Shown: piece after piece, positions 33,449 to 49,651 of the stretch
Layout of the letters: the number at the start of each line of letters is the position of its first letter
Position numbering within the stretch: the stretch's first letter is position 1
DNA from: Leptospira interrogans
GTDB lineage: Bacteria; Spirochaetota; Leptospiria; Leptospirales; Leptospiraceae
Reading direction: 5' to 3'
Assembly: GCF_900156205.1 (NCBI RefSeq)
Contig: NZ_FTNA01000016.1
Coordinates: forward strand, 1 to 64,000
DNA: 64,000 nucleotides
Notes under the pieces: model-generated
What the model was told of the DNA's origin: nothing
Seen by the model: the letters and a program-made list of their open reading frames with translations, nothing else
The model's database searches: none
Position numbers and translations under genes: made by a program

Positions 33449-33678
33449 AACGAAATATTATCGTATTATGTTTCTTTTATACAATTTATTGACTGAAATT
33501 GAAAGAGAGGTCTGGTAATGCCGGATTTGCCCAGATGTTTTTATGTTGAGTTTATATTATTAAAGTATAAACTTTTATTGGATTAGGCTCTTTATAATGC
33601 AGTTTCGAGTAAGAACAGATTCTAAAACTGTAGGAATTTCATACTTTTAGAAAATTCTTTCTACCGAACTTGCGTTAT

Positions 33679-34977
33679 TTACTTTGGAAGTAGAGGAATC
33701 AAAGAATCTTTTCGATTTGCTTCCGGATTTTCGAGCACAAAAGAAAGGAGTTTTCCAAGAACAGAACCGATTTCTTTGGGAGGGAGATTTGGACAAACTT
33801 CAAGAATATCCTCGCCTCTAAGAGCTAACTCGGTAACTAAAAGAGCTTGTGGTTGTAATAATAGATCTAATATTTTATGAAAATTGAAAACAGATTTTAG
33901 AGTTGGTTCATAGATATATGCAAGATTCAGAATGTGTTCAATTACAATTTTAAGATTTTCTCTCCCGGAATAAACACAAACGGGATGTAATAAAATTTTT
34001 CTGATTTCCGAGTCGGTTAGTGTAGAATCGTTTTTATGGTTCAACAAAACGGAAATAGTATCCGAGAAAAAGATTGATTCTTTTGTGTTTTGATTGGAAT
34101 AACGTAGATCTTTCATAAATTGTTTTGCAGAATTTCGGTTTTGAAAATTCCCGAATAACCAAGCTTGTAAAAAAGAAAGTCTGAGACTAAGAGGAAACGC
34201 TGGAACTTCTTGGATTTTATTTTCTACGATTTCATTTTTTACAGGATAGAGTTTGAGTTTGGTGAACAATTCTAAAATTCCAAATTCCTTAAATAATTTT
34301 AAAGAAGGAGTAGGATTTTTACTTTTTAGAATTTTATTCAGTTCGTCATGAACTCTTTCTCTGGAAACCTTTGCGGTTACGTTTTTGCAAAGAATGATCG
34401 CCTTTGCTGTGTTCGGTTCTAAATGAAAACCCAGACTACTTACAAAACGAATCGCTCGAATTGGTCTAAGTCCGTCTTCCGTAAATCTTTCGATTGGATT
34501 TCCGATTGTACGGATGATTTTATTTTGAATATCCAAGAGACCGGAATGTTCGTCTATGAGAGCTTTCGTTTCTAAATCAAAAGCGAGCGCATTCATAGTG
34601 AAATCTCTTCGTTTTAAATCTTCACTTAATGAAACTCCAAATTCTACAATCTCCGGCCTTCTTCCGTCTAAGTAGTCTGCGTCTTTTCGAAAGGTTGTAA
34701 TTTCGTAAGCGCGATCTTGTATCAGAACGGTTACCGTTCCATGTTTGATTCCAGTGGGAATGGTTCTTTTAAATAAGGAAAGAATTTTCTCAGGTAAAAG
34801 AGAAGTAGTAAGATCAAATTCTTTTGGAATTTTAGAAAGTGCTAAATCTCGTACCGAACCTCCTACTAAATAACATTCTCCGCCTTCTTTGCGAATGATT
34901 TGTGTAATATGAAGTATATCTTCCAGAAAAATTTTAGGAATTTTTTGAATCAATAAAACTGGATCTACGTTAGTCAT
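33679..34977 (-). CDS. CCA-adding enzyme / poly(A) polymerase family protein
   Basis: The 432-residue protein is a class II tRNA nucleotidyltransferase-fold enzyme. It has the head motif [14 protein letters not shown], followed by [12 protein letters not shown] carrying the metal-binding acidic residue, the [13 protein letters not shown] region, [17 protein letters not shown], and [14 protein letters not shown]. It either completes the 3' CCA of tRNAs or adds poly(A) tails. The encoded tRNA in this window lacks CCA, so the genome needs a CCA-adding enzyme, but sequence alone does not separate the two activities. It overlaps the upstream gene by 8 bp. Confidence 0.88.
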   Translation of the reverse strand: MTNVDPVLLIQKIPKIFLEDILHITQIIRKEGGECYLVGGSVRDLALSKIPKEFDLTTSLLPEKILSLFKRTIPTGIKHGTVTVLIQDRAYEITTFRKDADYLDGRRPEIVEFGVSLSEDLKRRDFTMNALAFDLETKALIDEHSGLLDIQNKIIRTIGNPIERFTEDGLRPIRAIRFVSSLGFHLEPNTAKAIILCKNVTAKVSRERVHDELNKILKSKNPTPSLKLFKEFGILELFTKLKLYPVKNEIVENKIQEVPAFPLSLRLSFLQAWLFGNFQNRNSAKQFMKDLRYSNQNTKESIFFSDTISVLLNHKNDSTLTDSEIRKILLHPVCVYSGRENLKIVIEHILNLAYIYEPTLKSVFNFHKILDLLLQPQALLVTELALRGEDILEVCPNLPPKEIGSVLGKLLSFVLENPEANRKDSLIPLLPK

Positions 34978-35371
34978 TTTGAATCATTTTTTTCCAGAGA
35001 TTTCCATATCTATTTTTTAGAGTCTGGTCGTTTTCAAGAATGGTATCGATTTTCTTTTTCCATTCTGGATCTACTGTAATTTGACTGAAAGGGAGTTCAA
35101 TTTTTTCGGAAAGAATTTTATCGATTTCAAAAGCAGTTTTTTCCGTTGCGAGTTCACAAAGTTTTTTTGTATCTTGTGTTTCTTTTTCGGAAAGACAGAG
35201 TAAAAGCATCTCTTCGAATTTTTCTTCTTTTTGTAGAGCGAGCAGTTTATCCTTTAGGGATTGTCCACAATGAAAGATCGGATAAAATAAAGTTATACAA
35301 AACCATATTCTTGCCCAAAGAAAAAACGTCTGTTTAAATGTGTTTTTTGTTCTAAAACGAAAGTTTATCAA
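34970..35371 (-). CDS. Putative small lipoprotein
   Basis: The 133-residue product has a basic N terminus, a hydrophobic stretch ([14 protein letters not shown]) and a candidate lipid-attachment Cys at about residue 35. The mature part is an acidic, helical domain with a Cys pair (LLLCLSEKE and KLCELA). It overlaps the nucleotidyltransferase start by 8 bp, so both are co-translated. I know no family. Confidence 0.65.
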   Translation of the reverse strand: MINFRFRTKNTFKQTFFLWARIWFCITLFYPIFHCGQSLKDKLLALQKEEKFEEMLLLCLSEKETQDTKKLCELATEKTAFEIDKILSEKIELPFSQITVDPEWKKKIDTILENDQTLKNRYGNLWKKMIQND

Positions 35372-35494
35372 AAATTTCTCCTAAAACTTTTTTAATGTAA
35401 TAGTTCCCACAAATTACGTCTCTTACGGTGAATTATATTTTTTTAAACCAGTGATTGGTTGTTATATGCGTATGAGTTCCTACATTTTTTAGTT

Positions 35495-35669
35495 ATTACG
35501 CTCGGATGCATGAAATAATACGATTCTTAAGCCTGTTTCAAACTTAAAATGTGGGATCTCACACAAAAAAGCCAACGATTTTGAGTTAGATAATTTTTGG
35601 GGAATTTCTGCGTCTTTGTAAAATCGCCCATTCATTTTCTGGTATTATTTTCATGAGTCCGAATCGTAA
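35495..35669 (+). repeat. Diverged M3-like element
   Basis: The ends TTACGCTCGGATGCATGAAA and the complement of TTACGATTCGGACTCATGAA match M3 termini, and the roughly 175 bp length agrees. The interior does not align with the two other copies and contains GTGGGATCTCACACA. The 345 bp gap in which it sits has no gene. Confidence 0.6.
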
Positions 35670-35716
35670 GGACCAGATAAAAATTCCAAACTGTATTTCA
35701 ATTTCAAAGCAGTTTT

Positions 35717-36106
35717 TTATTTTCGAAAGGCTTCGTTTGCGAGTTTATCCGCGACTGAATTTTTTTCGCGAGGAACATGAGTGATCTGGAAACTATGTAA
35801 GGAAGAAATGAGTTTGTCCACTTCCTTTTTGTATTCTAAAAGATTGGGATGTTTCACTTTGTATTTTCCGTTTACTTGTTTGACTACGAGTTCAGAATCC
35901 ATGTAAGCATGAATGGAATCAAACTTTCTGGAAATACATTCTTCGATCCCCTTTTTTAGGGCGCTCCATTCCGCTACGTTATTCGTGGTTTCTCCGATCC
36001 GTTCCGAGATTCTAAATTCTTCCTTTTCATGGATATATGCCACGATTCCGATCGAGGATGGACCTGGATTTCCTTTGGAAGCTCCATCACAGTAAATGGT
36101 GATCAA
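35717..36106 (-). CDS. rnhA: Ribonuclease HI
   Basis: The enzyme cleaves the RNA strand of RNA-DNA hybrids. The four acidic active-site positions are seen in [37 protein letters not shown] and [12 protein letters not shown] choose TTG at 36106 as the start: GAGGAG lies about 10 bases upstream, and the codon overlaps the stop of the preceding gene (TTGA). A longer reading from 36157 adds 17 residues with no family support. The resulting 129 residues fit the short RNase HI form without a hybrid-binding domain. Confidence 0.9.
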   Translation of the reverse strand: MITIYCDGASKGNPGPSSIGIVAYIHEKEEFRISERIGETTNNVAEWSALKKGIEECISRKFDSIHAYMDSELVVKQVNGKYKVKHPNLLEYKKEVDKLISSLHSFQITHVPREKNSVADKLANEAFRK

Positions 36107-36420
36107 GAATTTTTTTCTCCTCGAAATAAATCGATCACAACTTGAATCGGTTTCCATAGAATTATATAAAGGATCAATAAACTAACCTTTGAGATTCCGC
36201 TGAAAAAAATTAAGATCCATTCTAAAATCAGATTCGTAAAAAAATGAAACGCCTCCGGTTGAACCAGAGTAAATAGGAAAGAAACGAATCCAAGTCCTAA
36301 TAGAATAAATTGTAAGATTGTATTTCCGGTAAAAAAAGAAATCAGACTTACGATGGTAAAAAATAGAGAGATACGAAGACCTCTTTTTTTTATTTCGAAG
36401 TTCTTAAGTAGTTTGTGCAT
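36103..36420 (-). CDS. Small membrane protein
   Basis: The 105-residue protein has three to four hydrophobic segments (ISLFFTIVSLISFFTG, FILLGLGFVSFLFTLV, LILEWILIFFSGISKV with SLLILYIILW) and a short basic C terminus. It overlaps RNase HI by 4 bp. The layout is similar to small SxtJ-like membrane proteins found in polysaccharide loci, but the similarity is weak and I do not assign a function. Confidence 0.7.
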   Translation of the reverse strand: MHKLLKNFEIKKRGLRISLFFTIVSLISFFTGNTILQFILLGLGFVSFLFTLVQPEAFHFFTNLILEWILIFFSGISKVSLLILYIILWKPIQVVIDLFRGEKNS

Positions 36421-36588
36421 TCTGAGAGTTTTTTTATTCCTTAGATGTAATTTGTATTCAAGATTTTGCTCTAATCAGAGCTATATAAAAAAGTACCAGT
36501 CTTTTGCTCTCTGTGATAAAAATTCACGATACTCAATTTTATAGAGATAATAATACAGTAATCCTAATCCACATTCTGTGGTGATCCA

Positions 36589-36803
<215 letters not shown>

Positions 36804-36807
<4 letters not shown>

Positions 36808-37577
36808 TTCAGAATAAACTTCAAAATTTTGTGGATACTCTCCCCATCAGTCCTGAGAAAAGTTGCTCTTATTATCCCGAGCGTTTGAGTCAGATTCAAT
36901 ACTTTCCGTTTCCGGAAGAAATTTCAAAAGAAGTTTTGCAGTTTTTTTTTGATTCTGGTTTTAGAAGAAACGGAAATATTCTTTATCGTACATCTTGTTG
37001 CGGTTGTAAAGATTGTTTGAGTTATCGGATTCCTTTGGATCAGTTTGTTCCTAGTCGAAATCGCAAGAAATTACTAAAAAAAAATTCTGATCTTAAGATT
37101 TGTTTTGAATCTCCGAATCTGACTTTGGAGAAAGAAATTCTTTACCTTCGCTACCAAAGATCTAGGTATCAAAATTTTGTAATTGAAGAATCCGATCAGG
37201 AGCTTCTAGAAGGGATGCGTTGGAATCTTTTTGAATACAAGGAAAATTCTTTGGAGATGACTTTATCTTTAGATGGAAAGATTCTTTGTTTTATGATTTT
37301 AGATTTTGCTTCCGATTCACTTTCCGCGGTATATTCCGTTTATGATCCGGACTATCCGGATAGAAGTTTGGGAAGTTTTGCCATTCTTTCTTCTATTCTT
37401 TATGCAAAGGAATTAGGAATGAAATACTTTCATCTAGGTTATTTTCTTCCCGGTCATCCTAATATGGATTATAAAAAATATTGGACCCCTGCACAAATTC
37501 GGGAACCGGTTTCTAATGAAAATCGTTGGATTGAAACAGACGATTTTCAAAAAAGATACTCTGACTTTTCTTGGTAA
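36804..37577 (+). CDS. bpt: Arginyl/leucyl-tRNA-protein transferase (Ate/Bpt family)
   Basis: The 257-residue protein is a tRNA-dependent N-end-rule transferase that attaches an amino acid to the N terminus of target proteins, marking them for ClpS/ClpAP degradation. It has the family's N-terminal [17 protein letters not shown], the Cys-rich [24 protein letters not shown], and the C-terminal [20 protein letters not shown] block. Whether it transfers Leu (Bpt) or Arg (Ate-like) cannot be decided by eye. It overlaps the small upstream gene by 4 bp. Confidence 0.88.
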
Positions 37578-37637
37578 GAATTTTCTACCTTTAAATCATA
37601 CTTGTCAGTTCCGTTTATTCCCGTAGAACGGACTGAT

Positions 37638-38378
37638 ATGGCAAAAAAAATCATCGTCGTAGGTGCGTCTAGCGGGATCGGAAAAGAATTAGCTACTTTA
37701 CTTTTAGAACAGGGACACACAGTCACTCTTGTGGCTCGCAGAGATAAGGAGTTAAAGTCTATCTTGGCTTCTTTCAATTCATCTGGAAAAATGAATGCAT
37801 TTGTAATTAAACACGATGTCACAAACTTTGATCAGGTAGAAACTGTGTTTCAAAAAGCGATCAAATCCATGAAAGGTTTAGACGAAATCTACTACGCTTC
37901 TGGTGTTATGCATAATATTAAACCGGACGAGTTCGACGTAGAAAAAGATATTTCTATGTTGAATACCAATCTTTTAGGATGTGTAGCGTGGCTCAATCCA
38001 GCAGCAAATCTTTTTCAAAAACAAAAAAGTGGAAAGATCATAGGAATTTCTTCAATCGCGGGAGATCGTGGTAGGAGAGGAAATCCGGTTTACAATACTT
38101 CTAAAGCGGGAATGAACACGTATTTAGAAGCTCTTAGAAATCGTCTTTCGGTGTTAGGTGTTCAAGTACTTACCGTAAAACCAGGTTTTATAGATACTGC
38201 CATGACAAAAGGTATGAAGGGGCTTTTTTGGTTGATTTCTGCAAAAGAAGCCGCAGAGATCATTTTGAAAGCGGCAGATTCTGGAAAAGAAAATATTTAT
38301 GTTCCGGCACGTTGGGGCCTTGTAGGTTTAATTATCCGTTGTATTCCTTCTTTTATTTTTAGACGTCTTTCCATTTGA
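37638..38378 (+). CDS. Short-chain dehydrogenase, DprE2-like
   Basis: From the ATG at 37638 the 246-residue protein has the Rossmann signature [10 protein letters not shown], the NAD(P) region [13 protein letters not shown] with the catalytic Ser, and YNTSK with the catalytic Tyr and Lys. Located 19 bp before a DprE1-like FAD oxidase, it resembles DprE2, the reductase that finishes epimerisation of decaprenylphosphoryl-ribose to arabinose. A generic SDR is the alternative. The C terminus has a hydrophobic helix ([19 protein letters not shown]), consistent with a membrane-associated substrate. Confidence 0.75.
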   Translation: MAKKIIVVGASSGIGKELATLLLEQGHTVTLVARRDKELKSILASFNSSGKMNAFVIKHDVTNFDQVETVFQKAIKSMKGLDEIYYASGVMHNIKPDEFDVEKDISMLNTNLLGCVAWLNPAANLFQKQKSGKIIGISSIAGDRGRRGNPVYNTSKAGMNTYLEALRNRLSVLGVQVLTVKPGFIDTAMTKGMKGLFWLISAKEAAEIILKAADSGKENIYVPARWGLVGLIIRCIPSFIFRRLSI

Positions 38379-38396
38379 TTATTAAAGGGTAATACT

Positions 38397-39899
<1,503 letters not shown>

Positions 39900-41381
39900 T
39901 TGGTGTTCGGTTTGAGTTCGTTTTTGACGGAAATTAAAAAAAATAAAGATCTCAAGATTTTTCTTTTTGTATTTACGTTAGGCGCTTTTTTTAGACTTTT
40001 TCGTTTGGATTTACAAAGTCCTTGGGAAGACGAATTATTTTCTATCCGGGCTTCTTCTGTAACCTCTTTAGGTGATCTTTGGAATTGGATGAAGGATGAT
40101 CCTCATCCACCTTTGTATCAAACTCTTTTATATTTTTGGTTTCAACTTTTACAGCCGACTGTTTTTGTAGGTAGGTTATTGAGTGCAATTTCCGGCCTTT
40201 TGGTACCGCTTGCGTTTTACATTTTTGCGCCTGTAGAACTCAAAGGAAGAATCAAAGTTTCCGTTTCTGCTTTATTAAGTTTATCTACGGGACTCATTTA
40301 TTACTCCCAAGAATTAAGATCCTATAGTCTTTTAGTTTTGTTTTGTACGATTCAACTGGCTTTTGTTTTAAAACTAGTTTATGAAAAAGAAAAAAATCCT
40401 AAATTATGTTTCAGTTTATTAGGAATTTCTTTATTAGCTTCTTATACTCATTTTTTTGGATTTATCTGGTCCGCTTCTATTTTTTTAGGAATGTTTATAG
40501 AAAAACTGATTTTTGAAAGGAAATTTTCTAAGGAGTTTTTCTTTTTCGGAATTTCTTTTGGTTTGTTGTTTTTGCCAGTGCTTTATCTATTATTCAATTC
40601 GGATAAGATAGGAATCGCCTCTTGGATACCGGAAGCTGGAACGACTGCGTTTATCGTATTTTTCGATTTGATCTTTCATTCCGGAATTCTAAAGAAGTTT
40701 ATTCCTGGAATTGTAGCTTCTGTGGCTTTGTTCGTGGGATTTGTTTCTATTTATTTTCAAAAAAGTTCTTCGGAAACGAAAATGGAGGTATTGGATTTCG
40801 CTCATAAAAAATCTGTAATATTGTTTGGAATTGTTCTTACTATCTTTTCTATTGCACTTTGTGTTCTTTCTTCAATTCAGCCATTGATTACAGCTAGGAA
40901 TCTCTTGGTTACGGCGCCGGTTTTATACTTTTTGATTGCAACTTTATTTTCTATTTTTCCGATTTATAAGGGAAGAAGGCTCGAATTTGTTCTCATTTTA
41001 ATTTCTTTCGTATCGTTGTATTATTTTACTCGTTATTATTATAAACCGTACAAGGAACAGTGGAGAGAAAGTTCTCAGTATATTATTTCTACCGTTGTAG
41101 GACACCCAAAAGATTTTACTCTTCTTTGTTCTTCTCATGCTTATAACATGGAATATTTTCTAAAGACTGCAAAGGTTACTGGGATTGTTCCTAGACTTTA
41201 CACCAAAGAAGAAGTAAATCTTTTTATTCAAGATTCTTCTAAAAAGAATTTAGTGATTTTAGAAACTTCTTGGAAGTATTTGAATTCTGAAGAATTGGAA
41301 TCATTATTTATGCGTAGTAACTTTGATAGAAAAGATCAATTGTTTTACGGGATGAGAGTCGTCACGATTCGCAAAAAGTAA
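39900..41381 (+). CDS. GT-C membrane glycosyltransferase (GT39/GT83-like)
   Basis: The 493-residue integral membrane protein has about ten hydrophobic helices. Its first periplasmic loop carries an acidic motif ([15 protein letters not shown]) of the kind found in PMT/ArnT-type GT-C enzymes, which use lipid-phosphate-linked sugars. A second conserved feature, [15 protein letters not shown], is also typical. It begins immediately after the DprE1-like stop codon with TTG, so the two are coupled. It is a candidate user of the lipid-linked sugar made by its neighbours. Acceptor unknown. Confidence 0.75.
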   Translation: MVFGLSSFLTEIKKNKDLKIFLFVFTLGAFFRLFRLDLQSPWEDELFSIRASSVTSLGDLWNWMKDDPHPPLYQTLLYFWFQLLQPTVFVGRLLSAISGLLVPLAFYIFAPVELKGRIKVSVSALLSLSTGLIYYSQELRSYSLLVLFCTIQLAFVLKLVYEKEKNPKLCFSLLGISLLASYTHFFGFIWSASIFLGMFIEKLIFERKFSKEFFFFGISFGLLFLPVLYLLFNSDKIGIASWIPEAGTTAFIVFFDLIFHSGILKKFIPGIVASVALFVGFVSIYFQKSSSETKMEVLDFAHKKSVILFGIVLTIFSIALCVLSSIQPLITARNLLVTAPVLYFLIATLFSIFPIYKGRRLEFVLILISFVSLYYFTRYYYKPYKEQWRESSQYIISTVVGHPKDFTLLCSSHAYNMEYFLKTAKVTGIVPRLYTKEEVNLFIQDSSKKNLVILETSWKYLNSEELESLFMRSNFDRKDQLFYGMRVVTIRKK

Positions 41382-41399
41382 ATTCCGGAATTTTAAACT

Positions 41400-42533
41400 A
41401 TGAAAAAAAAGAATATCACCTATGTAATCCCGTGTTTGAACGAGGAAAAAACTCTTCCTCTTGTTTTAGAAAAATTAGTTCGGCTCAAAAAAGAATTAAA
41501 ACAATATAATGTGGAAATTTTGGTTTCGGACAACGGAAGTGAAGATAAATCCGTATCCATTGCAAAAAAATATGGAGCTAAAGTAGTACATTGTAAAGAA
41601 AGAGGTTACGGAGCTGCTCTCAATTTTGGAATCATAAACGCAAACGGAGAAATTGTACTTTTTGCGGATGCGGATGATACTTACGACTTTTTAGAATCAC
41701 CAGCACTTCTTGCTGAAATGGAGAAAGGTGCAGAGTTTGTGATTGGTTCTAGACTTGACGGAACTATTTATAAAGGGGCGATGCCTTTTTTACATCGTTA
41801 TTTAGGAACACCGGTTATCAATTGGATTATTAATTTATTATATTCTAAAAGAGGAAATCGTGTTAGAGATTCAAATTCGGGTTTTCGTTGTTTTTTAAAA
41901 AAGAAATATCTAGAATGGGAGATAGAAAGTACTGGGATGGAATTTGCTTCTGAGATGTTGGTAAAAGCGCTTAGAAGTGGAGTTAAACTTTCTCATGTGC
42001 CAATTAGTTTACACCCAGACGTAGCGGGAAGAATTCCTCATCTAAGAACTTGGAGGGATGGGATGAGGCATCTTTTGCAGATACTCATTCATTCTCAGCA
42101 ACTGTTTTATTACACTGGCTTTACTCTATTTTGGATAGGTTGGGTAGTCACAATTTTAGGGTATTTTACTGGAATTATTGCCATCGGTCCTTTTCATATT
42201 TTTGGAATTCATTCTCTTACTGTTTCTCTATTAGTCGCTACTTTAGGTCAGACCGTTTGGGCGATCGGGTTATTTTTGGCCGCTCGAAAAATTCCAGAAC
42301 TCAAATTGTATTCGAAACTGATTCACTTATCCGAAGATCTTTTGTTTTGGTATTCAGCGAGAATGATATTAGTCGTAATTTTACTTTTTGCTTTTATTGT
42401 ATTTCGTTGGTGGAGAAACTCTTTTCAGCTTTTGGATTTAGAGAAAGAAATTTTAATGATTAGTTTTTTAAGTGTCCAAATTTTGAATGCAATTGGACAA
42501 ACGATCACTGCTCACTTATTGAAAAGGACGTAA
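41400..42533 (+). CDS. GT2 polyprenyl-phosphate glycosyltransferase-like protein
   Basis: The 377-residue protein has an N-terminal GT2 domain with [23 protein letters not shown] and the metal-binding [10 protein letters not shown]. This is followed by SNSGFRCF and [11 protein letters not shown], as in polyprenyl-phosphate mannose/glucose synthases. A C-terminal region of four membrane helices ([21 protein letters not shown] and later helices) anchors it. It probably loads a sugar onto a polyprenyl phosphate for the GT-C enzyme upstream, 19 bp away. The sugar is unknown. Confidence 0.85.
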   Translation: MKKKNITYVIPCLNEEKTLPLVLEKLVRLKKELKQYNVEILVSDNGSEDKSVSIAKKYGAKVVHCKERGYGAALNFGIINANGEIVLFADADDTYDFLESPALLAEMEKGAEFVIGSRLDGTIYKGAMPFLHRYLGTPVINWIINLLYSKRGNRVRDSNSGFRCFLKKKYLEWEIESTGMEFASEMLVKALRSGVKLSHVPISLHPDVAGRIPHLRTWRDGMRHLLQILIHSQQLFYYTGFTLFWIGWVVTILGYFTGIIAIGPFHIFGIHSLTVSLLVATLGQTVWAIGLFLAARKIPELKLYSKLIHLSEDLLFWYSARMILVVILLFAFIVFRWWRNSFQLLDLEKEILMISFLSVQILNAIGQTITAHLLKRT

Positions 42534-42897
42534 CTTACGGAATCTGCATTGCGGTTTTTCGATTGGGTTCAGAAAAAACGATAGAATTAAAAAAATAGAT
42601 GCTTTTTTTGTTCTTATATAAGTGAGATTTTGGAATTTAATATATTAGAAAATTATACTTTTTGTAAAGACTAAGCTTTTGCTGATTTTTTTAAAGAACT
42701 AAACCAGAGCCAACTCGCTCAAATTACATAATGGATTGCTCAGAGTTATAGAATAAAATCCCTGATATTTTGCGATTCAAACAAGGTTTCGCAATAAAAA
42801 TTAGTGATATTCAATTTAATAAAGATGGCAATTGAATTTCTACTCCTATCATCAACGCGGTTGAATAGTATCTCGATTGTTGAATGTTATACTCATT
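42534..42897. other. Gene-free region
   Basis: About 360 bp with no supported gene, repeat or terminator that I can recognise. It separates the glycosyltransferase operon from an isolated Cys-rich gene. Confidence 0.5.
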
Positions 42898-43551
42898 ATG
42901 AAAAAAAGAAACCTTGATCAGGGCAAATCACTCTATCAATATCGAGATAAGATTTTTGTAGAATGTCCGAATTGTTCATCGATAGCGACCATTACTGTAC
43001 AGGATATTCGATATAATTATCCGATTTCTCAATCTGAAACTATAAGAGTAGTTTGTTTGGCGTGTGGCTTTTATAAAAAAAGTGAAAATACTTTTTGGAA
43101 GGGAGCGATTTATGGTTCATTTAAAAAACCTTGTGGAAATTGCGGATACAAATGGATGGAAAAACACATTTATCGTGTTAAATTTTCTTCTGATACTCCA
43201 AAGACTGTAAAGTGTAAATGTCCAGTTTGTAATTATGAGACGGAAGAAAAATTACAATGGCAAAAATACTATTCAGCCACGCAAGGAATAGATCCATATT
43301 TTGGTTTGTCGTTATGGTTAAAGTTTAAAATCGGTAACCATCAAATTTGGGTATATAACGAAAGTCATATAAATGACTTAATTGATTATGTAGAATCGGA
43401 TCTGAGAGAACGTATTGTTTATCCTACAAAATGGTCAATGGTTGCAAGACTTCCTAAATGGATAAAGGAAGCTAAAAATCGTAAAGTGATTGTTAAAGCA
43501 TTAAAAGAATTGAATAAGAAGTTGCAAAAAAGTATCAGCGTTTTTGGTTAA
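42898..43551 (+). CDS. Cys-rich zinc-ribbon-like protein
   Basis: From the ATG at 42898 the 217-residue protein carries four CxxC-type pairs: CPNC, CLAC, CGNC and CPVC (within CKCPVC). These are set in a beta-rich context that predicts two zinc ribbons in the first 110 residues. The C-terminal half is charged and helical (LPKWIKEAKNRKVIVKALKE). There is no signal peptide. It stands alone between a gene-free region and a repeat island and has no good ribosome-binding site, which is typical of accessory cargo. Nucleic-acid binding is a guess. Confidence 0.6.
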   Translation: MKKRNLDQGKSLYQYRDKIFVECPNCSSIATITVQDIRYNYPISQSETIRVVCLACGFYKKSENTFWKGAIYGSFKKPCGNCGYKWMEKHIYRVKFSSDTPKTVKCKCPVCNYETEEKLQWQKYYSATQGIDPYFGLSLWLKFKIGNHQIWVYNESHINDLIDYVESDLRERIVYPTKWSMVARLPKWIKEAKNRKVIVKALKELNKKLQKSISVFG

Positions 43552-43629
43552 TTTCCTTTTACGTGTTTTATTTTAGATTTTTACAATACGATCTAACTAC
43601 TATCGAGTTAAAAATTTATAATATGACTT

Positions 43630-43878
43630 AATCTGTGGGAACTCATACTTTTAGAAAATTTTTACTCGTGCCTAAATCACGTTAAAATGGGATTTAAATT
43701 TTGATGATGATCGCAAAACAGAAGTTTTGTACAAAAATCTGATTCTTTTTGTATTTCGTAGTAGTTCCCACAATTTACAAAATTGAACTGGTAAATCCAC
43801 GATTTGTAAGAGTTCCCACATTTATTTTTTTACGAAAAAATTGACCTAAGATAAAACGGATTTCTTACGTTACGCCAA
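43630..43878 (+). repeat. Composite repeat R, partial copy
   Basis: The block from GTGGGAACTCATAC, through ATTTTTACTCGTGCC, GTTAAAATGGGATTTAAATT, CTTTTTGTATTTC, to ATTTATTTTTTTACG and GACCTAAGATAAAACG aligns with 59065-59272 on the same strand and with the complement of 51090-51290. It is the first third of R plus an extension shared with the 51 kb copy. Confidence 0.75.
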
Positions 43879-43954
43879 ATTCTATCTTAGAGCCTTGTTT
43901 TAGTAAAAAATATTAGGGAATTTATTATATAGTTTTTGAGTAAAATTTAAGTTA

Positions 43955-44031
43955 AGAGCTTGTCCAAAACCTCAAAAAAATTTACGCAATCATTCTTTAG
44001 AAATTTTTAATAAAATGCAGTAGATCCTACG
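43955..44031 (-). repeat. M2 element, copy C (one end only)
   Basis: GAGCTTGTCCAAAACC and the following CTCAAAAAAATTTACGC to ATGCAGTAGATCCTAC match the complement of the right half of the M2 copy at 51638-51810. The opposite inverted repeat is missing, so this is a truncated remnant. The rest of the 43552-44130 gap has no gene. Confidence 0.65.
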
Positions 44032-44130
44032 TTTTTGTGGAACTCAATGCATCGCTTCTATGGTCGGTGAAAATTCAGCGTCTCGTTTCTATGGGCGCCA
44101 TTTTGTCTAAATAAAAAAGTTTTTGAATAT

Positions 44131-45753
44131 TCAATGATTTGAAAGTTGATAAGTTTTTAAAGTAAAGTTTAGAATTTTTTTAGAATCTTTTTGTTTATAA
44201 AAATAGCTTGGGTCTGGAAAACGAACCGCAATTTTTTCTTTAAATTGTTTTTCTGGAAGATTTGGGTCTCTAGGCGGTTCTAAATCGTATTCTAAAATGG
44301 AATAAGACTGTATTTGATTCTTTTTGAAAGTTTCTTCCAATTGGATTGAATCTTTTTCCGTAACTGCTGCAAAGTGAATCGAGTTTAGATAAGAATAACC
44401 GATTAAATAATTTGTGAATTGTCCTTTATGAACTATAATTTTTCTAGATTGAAATTCATTTTGAATTTCTGTATAAGGTTTTATAGCACCGAATAAAATT
44501 TTAAAACCCTCTCTCGTAAATTTATAATTATAGTATAAACTAAAAAGAGCCAGAAGAACTAAAACTTTTCCAGCGTTTGGAAATTCTATATTTCTTTGAT
44601 AAAGAAATATAAAAATTCCTGCAGATAAAAATATAAAACCCGATTCTAAATAACGAAGACCAAAATGATGAACTCCCGCTGTATAAGGGCTTAAAAAAGA
44701 AATCCCAAATATGGTCCCGATTCCTACGAGGCCGAAAATTGTTTCGCCTGAAAGAGTCCTTTTGCGAATTAGGTTGGAAAAAATCCCTAAAACCAAAATT
44801 GTATAGGGAGATGCTTTTAGGAATCCAGATTTAGTTTCATCTCCCAAAAGATAACCTTGAAAGATTAAAATTTGTTTTCCGAACGAGAATTGATTCATCG
44901 CGTCACCTGAACTGATAAGAAAACGGATTCCCATCGGATGGCCAGAATAAATAAAATTTAAATAACCTATCAATCCAAATGAAACGATTGCTCCAATTCC
45001 GGAAAATATTAAATATTCTTTAAGTTTTTTCCGAGTCGTTTCGGAAAATAAAGAAAGAAGTCCAAACAGAAATACAGGGAACACAGATTCGGTTCTTAAA
45101 AAGAATGAAGTCGTTGCTAAAATTCCAGAAACAAATGAGAATATTCTAAAATTTGAATCTTTAATTTCGATTTTGATTTTATTTGAAAAAAGGGATCGAA
45201 TCAAAAAATATCCAAATGATAATAAAAGTAAATTATTGAGAGGAACTTCGGAAAATTCCACGGAAGATAAAACCGGAAAACTAAGTACAAAAGGAATTAA
45301 GGTGGAAATCAAAACTATCCATGCCTTATCGATAAATAAAAAAAGTATTTTATCAAAAAATAGAAAACATCCAAATAAACAAAGAAGAGGTAATAACGTA
45401 ATGATTTTTGTTCCCAATAAATAGGCGAGAAGTCCGTTTAAAAGAGCAAAAAGAGGAGGATATTGAAAAAGACATTTCCGGTTTTTGTTTTCTTTGAGAA
45501 ATGCCCAGGGATAGTCAAATGGAAAATATTTAAATTCTGGATCGTAAATTTTTCCTGGATAATGGCATTCCGATTCTTGGATCGCTCTAATTCCTTTTTC
45601 TGCAAACATTACAGTTTGATAATATTTAATTTCGGAATCGCTGGAAACAAATGGAATTTGATTATCCAGTTTAGAACGATTTAGAGCTAGAAATAATATT
45701 ACCAGAATATAGATACAATAACGGGAGTAAGGATGAAACAGACGGTTTAGCAT
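44131..45753 (-). CDS. GT-C-like polytopic membrane protein
   Basis: The 540-residue protein has about ten membrane helices, a first large loop with acidic and aromatic residues ([30 protein letters not shown]), and a soluble C-terminal domain. This is the general outline of GT-C glycosyltransferases. The family cannot be fixed by eye. It begins 3 bp after the O-antigen-ligase-like gene and is the last gene of a leftward group of three large membrane proteins. It likely acts on the same envelope glycan. Confidence 0.65.
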   Translation of the reverse strand: MLNRLFHPYSRYCIYILVILFLALNRSKLDNQIPFVSSDSEIKYYQTVMFAEKGIRAIQESECHYPGKIYDPEFKYFPFDYPWAFLKENKNRKCLFQYPPLFALLNGLLAYLLGTKIITLLPLLCLFGCFLFFDKILFLFIDKAWIVLISTLIPFVLSFPVLSSVEFSEVPLNNLLLLSFGYFLIRSLFSNKIKIEIKDSNFRIFSFVSGILATTSFFLRTESVFPVFLFGLLSLFSETTRKKLKEYLIFSGIGAIVSFGLIGYLNFIYSGHPMGIRFLISSGDAMNQFSFGKQILIFQGYLLGDETKSGFLKASPYTILVLGIFSNLIRKRTLSGETIFGLVGIGTIFGISFLSPYTAGVHHFGLRYLESGFIFLSAGIFIFLYQRNIEFPNAGKVLVLLALFSLYYNYKFTREGFKILFGAIKPYTEIQNEFQSRKIIVHKGQFTNYLIGYSYLNSIHFAAVTEKDSIQLEETFKKNQIQSYSILEYDLEPPRDPNLPEKQFKEKIAVRFPDPSYFYKQKDSKKILNFTLKTYQLSNH

Positions 45754-45756
45754 GGT

Positions 45757-47742
<1,986 letters not shown>

Positions 47743-47852
47743 TTATCTTTTGTTAGTTCTTTTTTGGGACAATGATAAATGCAGAGTATCTTCGCTCCCC
47801 AATTTTAGCAATCAAGATTCTACGGATTGTAAAAAGGTAACACTTTTAAAAA

Positions 47853-49604
<1,752 letters not shown>

Positions 49605-49651
49605 GGAATTTCCTTGTAGGATTAAGACATTCCAAAAACGTGTTAATCTAA

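Noticed and set aside
32291..33678. Large gap as a possible non-coding RNA locus or phage remnant
   Set aside because: Everything I can recognise there is repeat material; I see no promoter-terminator pair and no phage-like gene.
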